From: Armatimonadota bacterium
GTDB taxonomy: Bacteria; Armatimonadota; Armatimonadia; Armatimonadales; Armatimonadaceae
Assembly (NCBI GenBank): GCA_030833025.1
Contig: JAURHZ010000035.1
Location: 1-13,544 of the forward strand
Length of the DNA: 13,544 bases
Direction: 5' to 3'
The notes beneath the pieces were generated by a model. That model saw nothing but the letters and a program-made list of their open reading frames with translations, was not told the origin of the DNA and did not search any database. Numbering within the stretch: position 1 is the first letter of the stretch; every line of letters starts with the position of its first letter. Positions 1-6,988 of the stretch are shown here, in pieces. A program made the translations under genes and the position numbers.

Positions 1-464
1 AGGCGACTGGCGACCAGCACATTGATGGCGGTGACACCGTCGGTGCGATTGTGATGGATACAGACAATCTGCTGGCATGTGGGACATCGACGAGTGGACT
101 TGCGTTCAAAATGCCCGGCCGCGTTGGAGATTCCCCTATCATCGGCGGAGGCCTCTATGTCGAACAAGGCATCGGGAGCGCAGTTTGCCTTGGGATGGGC
201 GAGCAGATGATGCAGGTTGGTATGGCGATGCGTACCGTGAATAAATTGGCACAGGGGATGTCACCACAGGCGGCTGCAGAAGCGGCGATGCGAGACATGA
301 TTCGCTTGCGTCCGAGCTGCCTTGGGACGACCTGCCTTGTCATTGCGCTGAACCAAGATGGTGAGGCAGGCGGTGCTCGAACAAAGGATCACCCTGACTT
401 CCATTACTGGCAGGCAACGTCATCTGGCGTCATCAAAATTGAGGCTCCGGTAATGGGGCAATAG
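1..464 (+). CDS. Glycosylasparaginase-type Ntn hydrolase (N4-(beta-N-acetylglucosaminyl)-L-asparaginase), 3' part
   Basis: The reading frame is open from the left edge, so the gene starts outside the window; only the C-terminal 154 residues are present. They begin just before the autocleavage site, GGDTVG, whose Thr (codon 36-38) would become the N-terminal nucleophile of the mature beta subunit. The GTSTSGLAFKMPGRVGDSP block that follows is the family signature, with Arg and Asp of GRVGDSP matching the substrate-binding pair of glycosylasparaginases, then GGGLYVE. Family role: hydrolysis of the GlcNAc-Asn bond or of Asn/isoaspartyl peptides. One oddity is that the usual ATG(x)GE turn reads CLGMGE, so a normally conserved Thr (human Thr257 by my alignment from memory) is Leu (codon 189-191). 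The stop is 9 bases before priA, suggesting cotranscription. A plant-type asparaginase is the alternative, but the GRVGDSP context favours glycosylasparaginase. Confidence 0.85.
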   Translation, partial: ATGDQHIDGGDTVGAIVMDTDNLLACGTSTSGLAFKMPGRVGDSPIIGGGLYVEQGIGSAVCLGMGEQMMQVGMAMRTVNKLAQGMSPQAAAEAAMRDMIRLRPSCLGTTCLVIALNQDGEAGGARTKDHPDFHYWQATSSGVIKIEAPVMGQ

Positions 465-473
465 GCGTAAAGA

Positions 474-2936
474 TTGAGCTCAGGCCGCTACGTTGATGTG
501 ATTGTTCAGGTAGAGGTTCCAAACCTCCGCCAGCCGTTCACGTATGCGGTTCCCGACCACCTAGATCACCCTCTCCCCCTGCAGAGTGGCGATTGTATTG
601 TCGTACCATTTGGTCGTCAGGTGATGCTGGGTTATGTGGTTCAGCGTAGGGATGCCCTGCCATCCGGGGTGGCTGAGAAATCCGTCCGTGATGTGCTTGA
701 GCGCGTCGTCGGTGATGGTGCATGCGTTCCAGATTCCGTGATGCGGACGGCTCGGTGGGTTGCCAGGGAATATGTGGCTGACCTTGCGATGTCGATTCGG
801 ACGGCTATTCCACAGCTGCAAAGTGCACGGATTGAGCAGTTTTACCACTGGACAGGGCTGCGCCCGGTTTCAACCGTCGCACACAACCAGCTCGCATTCG
901 CAGAATTTCTAAGTAACACCAAGGCACCTCAGACTCTCAAGGATGTCTCGGTTGCGCTTGGCACAAACATTGACAAAGCATCGGTAAATGCCCTCATCCG
1001 CATCGGTGCAGTACAGCGGAATTACCAAATCCTCCCGCCAAAGGTGACAGCGCGTTCGGTTTTATGCGTAACGCTTTCGGTCACTGCTGATGTCGCAGCG
1101 GCCGAGGCTACGCGGCGGCGTCGGCGCGCAAAGCAGCAGGCAGTTGCCCTTGAAATGCTCGCGGGACTGCCAGCGCATACACCGGTGTCCATTGCGGATG
1201 CGTTGGAAACACACGGCATTGCACGAACCGTCTGGAAGCGTCTTGAAAGCGATTTGCTGGTCGCAATCACTCCCACTCCTGTGGACAGGATCCCGCTTGT
1301 CCTAACGGCTGCGGGGAAGCGCCCGGATGTTCTTTCAGCGGATCAGCTACATGCGCTCGCGGTGATTGAGAATGAGAGACTTTCGTCAGCGCAGAAGCCC
1401 ATTCTGTTGCACGGTGTGACGGGATCGGGCAAGACCGAAGTCTATTTGGCGACCATCGAAAAGACGCTTGCAGCGGGTCGCACAGCCCTCGTTCTGGTTC
1501 CGGAGATTGCACTCACCGCGCAGTTGATGGGTGTGTTTCGAGGCCGTCTAGGTAACCGAGTGGCGGTACTGCATAGTGCCCTCTCGGACGGCGAACGTCG
1601 CGATGAATGGCATCGGATCGGCGCGGGCAAGGCCGATGTAGTCGTCGGGGCCAGAAGCGCCATTTTTGCACCGCTAAGCAACATCGGCTGCATCATCGTG
1701 GATGAAGAACATGAAGGCTCGTACAAACAAGAATCTGGTGCGCCTCGGTATCAGGCTCGGGATGTTGCGCTGGCTCGGGCACGGTCAACAAATGCGGCTG
1801 TGATTCTAGGGTCGGCGACGCCAAATGTTGAGTCGTATTACAAGGCATCCTGGGGTGACTACACGCTGGCTGAGATGACGGTGCGCCCAGCCGGGCGCCC
1901 GATGCCGTATGTTGAGATCATCGATCAACGCATCAAAACCGGTAAGACAGGCCTTCAAATGTTCTCGGCATCGCTTTTAGATGCCATCAGTGAGTCACTT
2001 GGTTCAGGAAACCAAGCAATCGTCTTTCTCAACCGCCGAGGATTTGCGAAGTATCTGCTTTGCCGGGAGTGTGGCCACGTACCGATGTGTCCAAACTGCG
2101 CCGTTTCGCTCACACTGCATCATGGGGCGGAGACCCTCCTTTGTCATCACTGTGCCTACACCCAGCGTGCTCCCGAAACGTGCCCCAGCTGTACCGGTAA
2201 GCGCATTTTGTCCTATGGCATCGGTACCGAGCGAATAGAATCTGAGCTACAAGGATTGTTTCCCGCGGCGCGGCTGCTACGGATGGACCGAGATACGGTA
2301 GCCAACAAAGATGCCCTTCCAGAAATGATTGAGCAGTTCAGAACGCGAGAGGCTGACATATTGATCGGGACCCAGATGGTTGCCAAGGGCCTGGATTTTC
2401 CTGGTGTGACGTGTGTTGGTGTTGTCGCGGCTGATACATCGCTGCATGTTCCTGACTTTCGAGCCGCAGAGCGTACATTTCAGCTTCTTGCTCAGGTTTC
2501 TGGTCGTGCAGGCCGCGGAGATGTCCCCGGTCGCGTGATGATTCAGACATTTAATCCTGACCATGTTGCAATCCAGGCAGCAGCGCACCACGATTATGGT
2601 GCCTTTTATGGCGCTGAAATTGAGAACCGGCGTGAGCTGAATTACCCGCCATTTTCGCGGTTATGCAATGTGATTGCGAGTCATGAAGATGGAAATGTAG
2701 CAGCAGGTGCGGCAGCAGAGTTTGCGGCACGTGTAAGACTGCAAAATGGCTTGACAGTGCTTGGCCCGGCACCGTGTCCGCTTTCCAGGGTGCGAAACAA
2801 ACACCGGTTTCATGTGTTGATTAAAGGGCCATTGGATGACACTCTGCGTCAAGTAGTGAGACGCGAGCTTAATGCAATGTCCCAAGAGCATCGCTCGATG
2901 CTCATGTTTGACATCGACCCACAAAGCGTTGTGTAA
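474..2936 (+). CDS. priA: Primosomal replication restart helicase PriA
   Basis: PriA is the 3'-to-5' superfamily 2 helicase that recognises stalled forks and reloads the replicative helicase. The 820-residue product has all the parts: an N-terminal 3'-DNA-binding domain (about 1-110), a helicase core with Walker A GVTGSGKT (314-321), DEEH box (410-413) and GSATP (446-450), and QVSGRAGR near the C-terminal helicase lobe. An eight-cysteine zinc module has Cys 530, 533, 539, 542, 557, 560, 570 and 573. It is longer than E. coli PriA (732, from memory); the extra length lies mainly in the middle (about 120-290), including an Arg-rich patch near 214-218. It is not one of the helicase-dead actinobacterial forms. 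The start is TTG at 474, chosen because GRYVDVIV follows directly, as in relatives; no strong ribosome site is visible. It probably shares a transcript with the upstream hydrolase. Confidence 0.97.
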   Translation: MSSGRYVDVIVQVEVPNLRQPFTYAVPDHLDHPLPLQSGDCIVVPFGRQVMLGYVVQRRDALPSGVAEKSVRDVLERVVGDGACVPDSVMRTARWVAREYVADLAMSIRTAIPQLQSARIEQFYHWTGLRPVSTVAHNQLAFAEFLSNTKAPQTLKDVSVALGTNIDKASVNALIRIGAVQRNYQILPPKVTARSVLCVTLSVTADVAAAEATRRRRRAKQQAVALEMLAGLPAHTPVSIADALETHGIARTVWKRLESDLLVAITPTPVDRIPLVLTAAGKRPDVLSADQLHALAVIENERLSSAQKPILLHGVTGSGKTEVYLATIEKTLAAGRTALVLVPEIALTAQLMGVFRGRLGNRVAVLHSALSDGERRDEWHRIGAGKADVVVGARSAIFAPLSNIGCIIVDEEHEGSYKQESGAPRYQARDVALARARSTNAAVILGSATPNVESYYKASWGDYTLAEMTVRPAGRPMPYVEIIDQRIKTGKTGLQMFSASLLDAISESLGSGNQAIVFLNRRGFAKYLLCRECGHVPMCPNCAVSLTLHHGAETLLCHHCAYTQRAPETCPSCTGKRILSYGIGTERIESELQGLFPAARLLRMDRDTVANKDALPEMIEQFRTREADILIGTQMVAKGLDFPGVTCVGVVAADTSLHVPDFRAAERTFQLLAQVSGRAGRGDVPGRVMIQTFNPDHVAIQAAAHHDYGAFYGAEIENRRELNYPPFSRLCNVIASHEDGNVAAGAAAEFAARVRLQNGLTVLGPAPCPLSRVRNKHRFHVLIKGPLDDTLRQVVRRELNAMSQEHRSMLMFDIDPQSVV

Positions 2937-2991
2937 CGCGCCTTGCGGCCGGCGGAAGGTTTAGCTCGTCGCTCTGTCAGTTTTACACCAC

Positions 2992-3387
2992 TTAGGGACA
3001 AAAAATGGCTCGAAATGCGTCCGGCCAGCGTCGTGGCTTACCGGTCAAACCATCGATACAAACGCCTTTCGTACTTCCAGTGGCAATCCGGACTCCTCGA
3101 TGCTCGCAGTCAACGGTGTACGTAAATGTCACGCTTGCACCGGTGGCCGACTCGCATGCACATGTGATGGAAAGTTCATCGGTATAGAAGGCCGGAGTCA
3201 AGTATTTGACAGCTGCATCGGAGATGACGATTTGAATTCCAGCACGCTGAATTTCAGGAAATGGAAGTCCAGCATCCCGTAGCCATTCGCACCGTGCAAC
3301 TTCGAAGTATTGCAGATAAGTAGCGTTGTTGACGTGCCCAAAGCTATCAAGCTCATAGGTGCGTACAGGTATTTTCGTAGTTGTCAT
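2992..3387 (-). CDS. Acyl-CoA thioesterase, 4HBT/YbgC-like hotdog fold
   Basis: The 131-residue protein carries the 4-hydroxybenzoyl-CoA thioesterase signature near its N-terminus: VRTYELDSFGHVNNATYLQYFEVAR at residues 8-32, with Asp14 in the position of the catalytic Asp and the GHVNNA turn that contacts CoA. Length and motif placement match single-domain hotdog thioesterases, which work as dimers or tetramers on acyl-CoA in the cytosol. The exact acyl substrate cannot be read from sequence. ATG at 3387 is chosen because the motif starts the usual distance from it; a TTG 24 bases upstream is in frame but lies in a terminator stem. No ribosome-binding site sits at a normal distance; the nearest GGAG lies in that stem about 18 bases away. 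It is downstream of the ferredoxin gene on the same strand and converges on priA. No clear terminator is visible in 2937-2991. Confidence 0.88.
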   Translation of the reverse strand: MTTTKIPVRTYELDSFGHVNNATYLQYFEVARCEWLRDAGLPFPEIQRAGIQIVISDAAVKYLTPAFYTDELSITCACESATGASVTFTYTVDCEHRGVRIATGSTKGVCIDGLTGKPRRWPDAFRAIFCP

Positions 3388-3394
3388 AATTAGC

Positions 3395-3428
3395 AAAAAA
3401 CACCACTCCAATCAAAGTTGAAGTGGTG
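3395..3428 (-). terminator. Rho-independent terminator after the ferredoxin gene
   Basis: Read on the minus strand, CACCACTTCAA and TTGGAGTGGTG form an 11-base-pair stem with one G.U pair and a 6-base loop, followed at once by six T residues. It lies 21 bases past the ferredoxin stop. It also ends only 7 bases before the thioesterase ATG, so it doubles as an upstream element of that gene. Confidence 0.85.
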
Positions 3429-3449
3429 CATTTCGTTTATTCTAGGCGT

Positions 3450-3692
3450 TTACTTACTGTAGTGATCCGCGTTCAGCTGAATAAAGGACTTCCACTTTTC
3501 AGGCACTTCGTCTTCCATAAAAATGGCATCAACGGGACATTCTGGTTCGCACAATCCGCAGTCAATACATTCGTCCGGGTTGATGAAAAGCTGGGTATCG
3601 TCATCCCCGCCGTGGATACAGTCAACTGGGCACACAGACTGGCAAGAGCGGTCCTTGACACCAATACAGGGCTCCGCAATCACAAAAGGCAT
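3450..3692 (-). CDS. Seven-iron ferredoxin ([3Fe-4S][4Fe-4S])
   Basis: The 80-residue acidic protein is a low-potential electron carrier of the Azotobacter FdI type. Cysteines follow the seven-iron pattern: Cys9, Cys17 and Cys52 for the [3Fe-4S] cluster, and Cys21, Cys42, Cys45 and Cys48 for the [4Fe-4S] cluster, with Cys25 in the place of the free cysteine of FdI. The first motif has the long C-x7-C-x3-CP spacing rather than CxxCxxC. The second motif, CIDCGLCEPECP, is typical. The start is the ATG at 3692, preceded at 6 bases by GGTGGAG; a GTG four codons upstream overlaps that ribosome site and is less likely. A good promoter (TTGCTA, 17 bases, TATAAT) lies upstream. It is divergent from the peroxiredoxin operon, which suggests a shared response to redox state, though its partner enzyme is unknown. 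Confidence 0.95.
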   Translation of the reverse strand: MPFVIAEPCIGVKDRSCQSVCPVDCIHGGDDDTQLFINPDECIDCGLCEPECPVDAIFMEDEVPEKWKSFIQLNADHYSK

Positions 3693-3762
3693 CTGGATCT
3701 CCACCTGCAGGGTCGGTTATTTTCTGAATCAGTGTCCAGTTCAAGGTCCCTGCCGCGCCAAA

Positions 3763-3791
3763 ATTATAACGATGTGAACTGTGATTAGCAA
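3763..3791 (-). promoter_or_regulatory. Promoter of the ferredoxin gene
   Basis: On the minus strand TTGCTA (3791-3786) and a perfect TATAAT (3768-3763) are separated by 17 bases. The predicted transcript starts near 3756, giving a leader of about 64 bases before the ATG at 3692. Confidence 0.6.
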
Positions 3792-3793
3792 AC

Positions 3794-3808
3794 TGAGAAT
3801 GTTTCTCA
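3794..3808. promoter_or_regulatory. Candidate redox-regulator operator, perfect palindrome
   Basis: TGAGAA-TGT-TTCTCA is a perfect 6-3-6 inverted repeat in the 235-base control region between the divergent ferredoxin and peroxiredoxin genes. It begins 3 bases upstream of the predicted -35 box of the ferredoxin promoter, where a dimeric regulator would touch RNA polymerase. A second, looser inverted repeat, CACATA (3807-3812) and TATGTG (3825-3830), overlaps its edge. I see no convincing -35/-10 pair for the peroxiredoxin. The regulator is unknown; the site is not a classical Fur or PerR box. Confidence 0.4.
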
Positions 3809-3927
3809 CATATTCGCATGGTTATATGTGCATTCGTATTCCTAACGGGTAAACTAGCGTGTAACTACATTTGGCATATTTCGTTGACTTCGGTCGCGAT
3901 TCATGTCGACTAATAAGGAAAACTTTT

Positions 3928-4482
3928 ATGTCTTTCGTTGGCAAACCAGCCCCGGAATTTACCGCTCCTGCGTTCTTCCCTGGAGATACCGCAGCATCCG
4001 ATGTCAAGTCGCTGTCCCTCTCCGACTACCGCGGAAAGTGGGTTGTATTCTTTTGGTATCCCCTCGACTTCACGTTTATCTGCCCGACTGAGATCCTTGC
4101 ATTGTCGGACCGCCTCGATGAGTTTGAAGAGCTCGGTGCAGTCGTAATCGGTGCATCCACCGATTCCGTCTACTCCCACCGTGCATGGGTACGTACCCCA
4201 CGTGCCGAAAACGGAATCGAAGGTACGGCGTATCCGATCATCGCTGACATGACACAAAAGATTGCTGCTGACTACGGTGTCCTGATCGAAAATGATGGCA
4301 TCGCTCTCCGCGGACTGTTCATTATCGATCCTGATGGCGTTGTAAAGCACTCCACCATCAATGCCCTGAACGTCGGCCGCAACGTAGATGAAGTCATCCG
4401 TACACTGCAGGCTCTGCAGAGCGGTGGACTTTGTGCAGCAAACTGGAAGCCAGGTGCAAAGCACCTTTCCCCAGGAAGCTAA
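3928..4482 (+). CDS. Typical 2-Cys peroxiredoxin, AhpC/Prx1 family
   Basis: This enzyme reduces hydrogen peroxide, organic peroxides or peroxynitrite in the cytosol. The 184-residue product has the peroxidatic motif YPLDFTFICPTE with Cys52, and the resolving motif GLCAANWKPG with Cys169 near the C-terminus; the disulfide forms between subunits of a dimer. The SDYRGKWVVFFWYPLDF strand and the GRNVDEVIRTLQALQ helix are characteristic. The C-terminus stops after AKHLSPGS, without the YF tail tied to over-oxidation sensitivity in eukaryotic forms. The ATG at 3928 is preceded by AAGGAA at 7 bases, which rules out the longer in-frame extension from 3871. The next gene starts 3 bases after the stop and is likely its reductant or partner. 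AhpC is the closest named family, but no ahpF is adjacent, so I leave the symbol blank. Confidence 0.95.
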   Translation: MSFVGKPAPEFTAPAFFPGDTAASDVKSLSLSDYRGKWVVFFWYPLDFTFICPTEILALSDRLDEFEELGAVVIGASTDSVYSHRAWVRTPRAENGIEGTAYPIIADMTQKIAADYGVLIENDGIALRGLFIIDPDGVVKHSTINALNVGRNVDEVIRTLQALQSGGLCAANWKPGAKHLSPGS

Positions 4483-4484
4483 TC

Positions 4485-4937
4485 ATGCCTCTTCGCCGTG
4501 GCGCTGAGCTTCCATCGCTTGCTGGTGCAACCGAATGGATAAACGGTGAAACAACACGGGAGAGCCTCATTGGCTCTCCCTGCCTTGTTCACTTTTGGTC
4601 CCTGTCATGCTACATTTGTAAAAACAATCTTCCAGCCCTAGCGGAGTGGAAGGCAAAATATGGTCCGCAAGGACTCAAAGTTGTAGCCATTCATATGCCC
4701 CGCTCTGAAGACGAAACAAATGTCGAGCTTGTAAAGCAGAGCATGCTCGAGCATGGGATTACCGAGAGTTGTGCAATTGACAACATGCATGATGTCAAAG
4801 ATGCCTTTCTTAATGAGGCCGGCTTTGTACCTCATTACTATGTCTTCAACGCGGATGGCATTTTGGAGAGCCGTGCGGCTGGAGATGCCGGAGTTGCATC
4901 CATTGATGCTGCGCTTGTCAAACTCTTTACTGCCTGA
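4485..4937 (+). CDS. Thioredoxin-fold redox protein, TlpA/ResA-like, CYIC active site
   Basis: The 150-residue protein begins LRRGAELPSLAGATEW, the usual N-terminal redoxin strand, then HFWSLSCYICKNNLPAL with a CxxC pair at Cys42 and Cys45. It ends with FVPHYYVFNADG, where the Pro is the conserved cis-proline, followed by a terminal helix. The layout matches TlpA/ResA/AhpC-TSA-like thiol-disulfide proteins, but there is no signal peptide or membrane anchor, so it should act in the cytosol. The dipeptide between the cysteines is Tyr-Ile rather than the Gly-Pro of thioredoxin. The ATG at 4485 follows the peroxiredoxin stop by 2 bases, with AGGAAG (4473-4478) in the end of the upstream gene as ribosome site. 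The tight coupling suggests that it recycles the oxidised peroxiredoxin; this is inference. Confidence 0.85.
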   Translation: MPLRRGAELPSLAGATEWINGETTRESLIGSPCLVHFWSLSCYICKNNLPALAEWKAKYGPQGLKVVAIHMPRSEDETNVELVKQSMLEHGITESCAIDNMHDVKDAFLNEAGFVPHYYVFNADGILESRAAGDAGVASIDAALVKLFTA

Positions 4938-4952
4938 CAGAACATCTTCAAT

Positions 4953-5001
4953 TACGGGAGGTATTGTGGCACTTTTGCCCGATGCCTCCCGTATTGTTTT
5001 T
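4953..5001 (+). terminator. Terminator of the peroxiredoxin-thioredoxin operon
   Basis: TACGGGAGG (4954-4962 region) pairs with CCTCCCGTA (4985-4993), and a small GGCA/TGCC hairpin is nested in the loop. TTGTTTTT follows the stem. The T-run ends at 5001, only 20 bases before the ATG of the next gene, whose ribosome site (AGGAG, 5003-5007) abuts it. Confidence 0.8.
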
Positions 5002-5021
5002 CAGGAGAACTTTGATAACCC

Positions 5022-5804
5022 ATGGATCAATTTGCAGGTAAGACATCCGATGAACGCCTCTTGGCCACCCCAACTTCGGAAGAGGCATCGTTTATTCACA
5101 GCGACCCTTGGCGGGTCCTCAGAATACAGAGTGAGTTTGTCCGTGGACTAGATGCGCTTGCTGACCTTGGTCCAGCAGTAACGCTCTTTGGGAGTGCACG
5201 TACTCGGGTTGGTGACCCATATTATGCGGCGGCGGTGGACACGGCGCGCCTGCTTGGCAAGATGGGCTATGCGATTGTCACGGGCGGCGGCCCTGGCATC
5301 ATGCAGGCTGCCAATGAAGGGGCCAAGCTTGCGGCGGTAAAGAGTATTGGCCTCAATATCGAGCTACCTTTTGAGCAACACTTGAATCCTTACTGTGATG
5401 TATCCGTTGACTTTCGGTACTTTTTCGTTCGTAAGGTGATGCTCGTTAAGGTCGCGAGTGCATTTGTTATTTTCCCTGGTGGATATGGCACCTTAGATGA
5501 GCTAATGGAGGCATTGACTCTTGTCCAGACGGGTAAGATTTCAAACTTTCCGATTATTCTTTATGGGTCGGCATACTGGACTGGACTGGTCAATTGGCTC
5601 AAGGATACTGTTCTCCCTGATGGCAAAATCAGTGCATCCGATATCGACCTCTTACGAATCGTCGATACCCCTGAAGAGGTAGTTCATATCGTCGTTGCGA
5701 CTACAAAATCGGGCAAGGATCATGATCACCAGATAGACATTGAGCGAGCAAGCTTGGCTGAGGCAGCGAAGGCATATGCCCCTCCGCCGTTTGCCTTGCA
5801 ATAA
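5022..5804 (+). CDS. LOG-family (TIGR00730) nucleotide 5'-monophosphate phosphoribohydrolase
   Basis: The LOG family cleaves nucleoside 5'-monophosphates to ribose 5-phosphate and free base; plant and some bacterial members act on cytokinin precursors, others on purine or pyrimidine nucleotides. Older databases call them lysine decarboxylase-like. The 260-residue protein has the Rossmann fold signatures FGSAR (56-60), TGGGPGIMQAANEGA (87-101) and the diagnostic PGGYGTLDE (152-160), plus FRYFFVRK before the last strand. The 40-residue N-terminal extension and polar tail make it one of the longer forms. The start is ATG 5022, since an in-frame stop lies two codons upstream; AGGAG at 5003-5007 is 14 bases away, rather far. 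A terminator sits immediately upstream and a bidirectional one downstream, so it is nearly isolated. Neighbouring purM is convergent; both handle nucleotides, but no functional link is shown. Confidence 0.9.
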   Translation: MDQFAGKTSDERLLATPTSEEASFIHSDPWRVLRIQSEFVRGLDALADLGPAVTLFGSARTRVGDPYYAAAVDTARLLGKMGYAIVTGGGPGIMQAANEGAKLAAVKSIGLNIELPFEQHLNPYCDVSVDFRYFFVRKVMLVKVASAFVIFPGGYGTLDELMEALTLVQTGKISNFPIILYGSAYWTGLVNWLKDTVLPDGKISASDIDLLRIVDTPEEVVHIVVATTKSGKDHDHQIDIERASLAEAAKAYAPPPFALQ

Positions 5805-5820
5805 GGTTCCCGTAAAGGAC

Positions 5821-5858
5821 AAACCCCTCCCTGTTGCGTGAGCAATAGGGAGGGGTTT
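5821..5858. terminator. Bidirectional terminator between the LOG gene and purM
   Basis: AAACCCCTCCCT pairs with AGGGAGGGGTTT over 12 bases, with a further TTGC/GCAA inside after one mismatch. T residues follow on both strands (TTTTA on plus, TTTG on minus), fitting its place between two convergent genes. Outer CCGTAA/TTACGG repeats could extend or compete with the stem. Confidence 0.85.
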
Positions 5859-5878
5859 TACGGTTACGCAACCGGCCC

Positions 5879-6922
5879 TTAATCGATGAAGGTTACGCCT
5901 TCCCCGGCAACCAATCGTCCAAGAATGCATGCCTTCTCGCCACTTGCATTGAGCTCAGTTACAAGACTATCGGCCTTTGATGCAGGAACCACAACAACCA
6001 TACCAATGCCCATATTGAATGTCCGCATCATGTCATCCAGTGGAACATTCCCTTTTTCTTGAATCAGGTTAAAGAGTGCAGGGATTGTCCATGCACTCCG
6101 GCTGATTTCAGCACCGGTGCCATCGGGAAGGGAGCGGGGAATATTGTCCACAAACCCGCCACCGGTAATATGGGCCATCGCACGGATTTCATGGGACACA
6201 AGTCGTGGCAACAATGCATTTGCATAGCACCGATGCGGAGCAAGCAGAGCATCTCCGACTGTCGTACCAAGCGCATCCACAAATGTGTCGACACCAAAAC
6301 CCGCCACGTCAAACAACACCTTGCGAGCTAGTGAGTAGCCATTTGTGTGAAGTCCATCGGATGCAAGACCTACGAGTACATCGCCGACTTCGACGGTAGA
6401 GCCATCAATAATCGCTCCGCGGTCGACAATACCAACGATGCAGCCGGCCAGGTCATATTCACCAGCCTGGTACATCCCAGGCATTTCGGCAGTCTCACCA
6501 CCGATGAGGACACATCCGTTTGTGCGGCAGCCCTCTGCCAGCCCCTTTACTACATCTGCAGCCATGCTTGGCTCCAGCTTCCCAGTTGCAAAGTAGTCAA
6601 GGAAGACCATCGGGCGTGCACCTTGAACCAGGATGTCATTGATACAGTGCCAAACAAGATCCCTGCCAATTGTGTCATGCTTGTTCATCATGAACGCGAC
6701 CTTCAGCTTGGTCCCGACGCCATCCATGCTGCTTACCAGCACGGGATCGCTTCCAAGTTGACCCGCAAGCGAGAACATCCCACCGAAGGATCCAACATCC
6801 GCGACAACATTTGCATTGAATGTTGATCGGATGTGCTGCTTCATTTGGCGAACAGCCTCAGTACCAGCATCGATATCGACACCAGAATCAGCATATGTGG
6901 TTGTCTTCACTTCATCGGACAT
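5879..6922 (-). CDS. purM: Phosphoribosylformylglycinamidine cyclo-ligase (AIR synthetase)
   Basis: PurM catalyses the ATP-dependent ring closure of FGAM to aminoimidazole ribonucleotide, the fifth step of purine synthesis. The 347-residue product is full length. Motifs in order: YADSGVDIDAG (10-20), SSMDGVGTKLKVA (64-76, nucleotide-binding), FLDYFATGKLEP (107-118), GGETAEMPGMY (141-151), GLASDGLHTNGYSL (185-198), HITGGGFVDNIPR (251-263) and FNMGIGM (302-308). The ATG at 6922 has AGGAGAG 7 bases upstream, excluding the longer frame from 6961. No other purine genes are adjacent, so it is an orphan relative to the usual pur clusters. Its leader carries a tRNA-like sequence and an intrinsic terminator, which would place it under attenuation or readthrough control. 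Confidence 0.97.
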   Translation of the reverse strand: MSDEVKTTTYADSGVDIDAGTEAVRQMKQHIRSTFNANVVADVGSFGGMFSLAGQLGSDPVLVSSMDGVGTKLKVAFMMNKHDTIGRDLVWHCINDILVQGARPMVFLDYFATGKLEPSMAADVVKGLAEGCRTNGCVLIGGETAEMPGMYQAGEYDLAGCIVGIVDRGAIIDGSTVEVGDVLVGLASDGLHTNGYSLARKVLFDVAGFGVDTFVDALGTTVGDALLAPHRCYANALLPRLVSHEIRAMAHITGGGFVDNIPRSLPDGTGAEISRSAWTIPALFNLIQEKGNVPLDDMMRTFNMGIGMVVVVPASKADSLVTELNASGEKACILGRLVAGEGVTFID

Positions 6923-6951
6923 GGGGAATCTCTCCTGCCAAACAGTCAAAC

Positions 6952-6976
6952 AAAAACCCACCTTGCTCGGTGGGTT
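6952..6976 (-). terminator. Intrinsic terminator hairpin in the purM leader
   Basis: On the minus strand AACCCACC, a 6-base loop and GGTGGGTT form a perfect 8-base-pair stem whose 3' end runs into TTTTTGTTT. It lies between the tRNA-like sequence (ending at 6989) and the purM ribosome site, 29 bases before the ATG. It may simply end the small upstream transcript, or act as an attenuator of purM. Confidence 0.7.
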
Positions 6977-6988
6977 GAAAGTGGAATC

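Noticed and set aside
2937..2991. Short GC-rich repeats between priA and the thioesterase that might be a terminator
   Set aside because: Only 4-base stems (CGCC/GGCG, CCTT/AAGG) and no T-run; too weak to report as a terminator.
3423..3788. Plus-strand frame of 121 codons over the ferredoxin gene and its upstream region
   Set aside because: Antisense to the ferredoxin and across its promoter; no family resemblance and no ribosome site.
3910..4464. Minus-strand frame of 184 codons opposite the peroxiredoxin
   Set aside because: Fully antisense to a strongly conserved gene, with no recognisable motifs.
4742..4755. Perfect 14-base palindrome CATGCTCGAGCATG
   Set aside because: It lies inside the thioredoxin-fold coding sequence (codons for SMLEHG) and has no partner copy; likely chance.
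6347..6826. Plus-strand frame of 159 codons inside purM
   Set aside because: Antisense shadow of a full-length, motif-complete purM.
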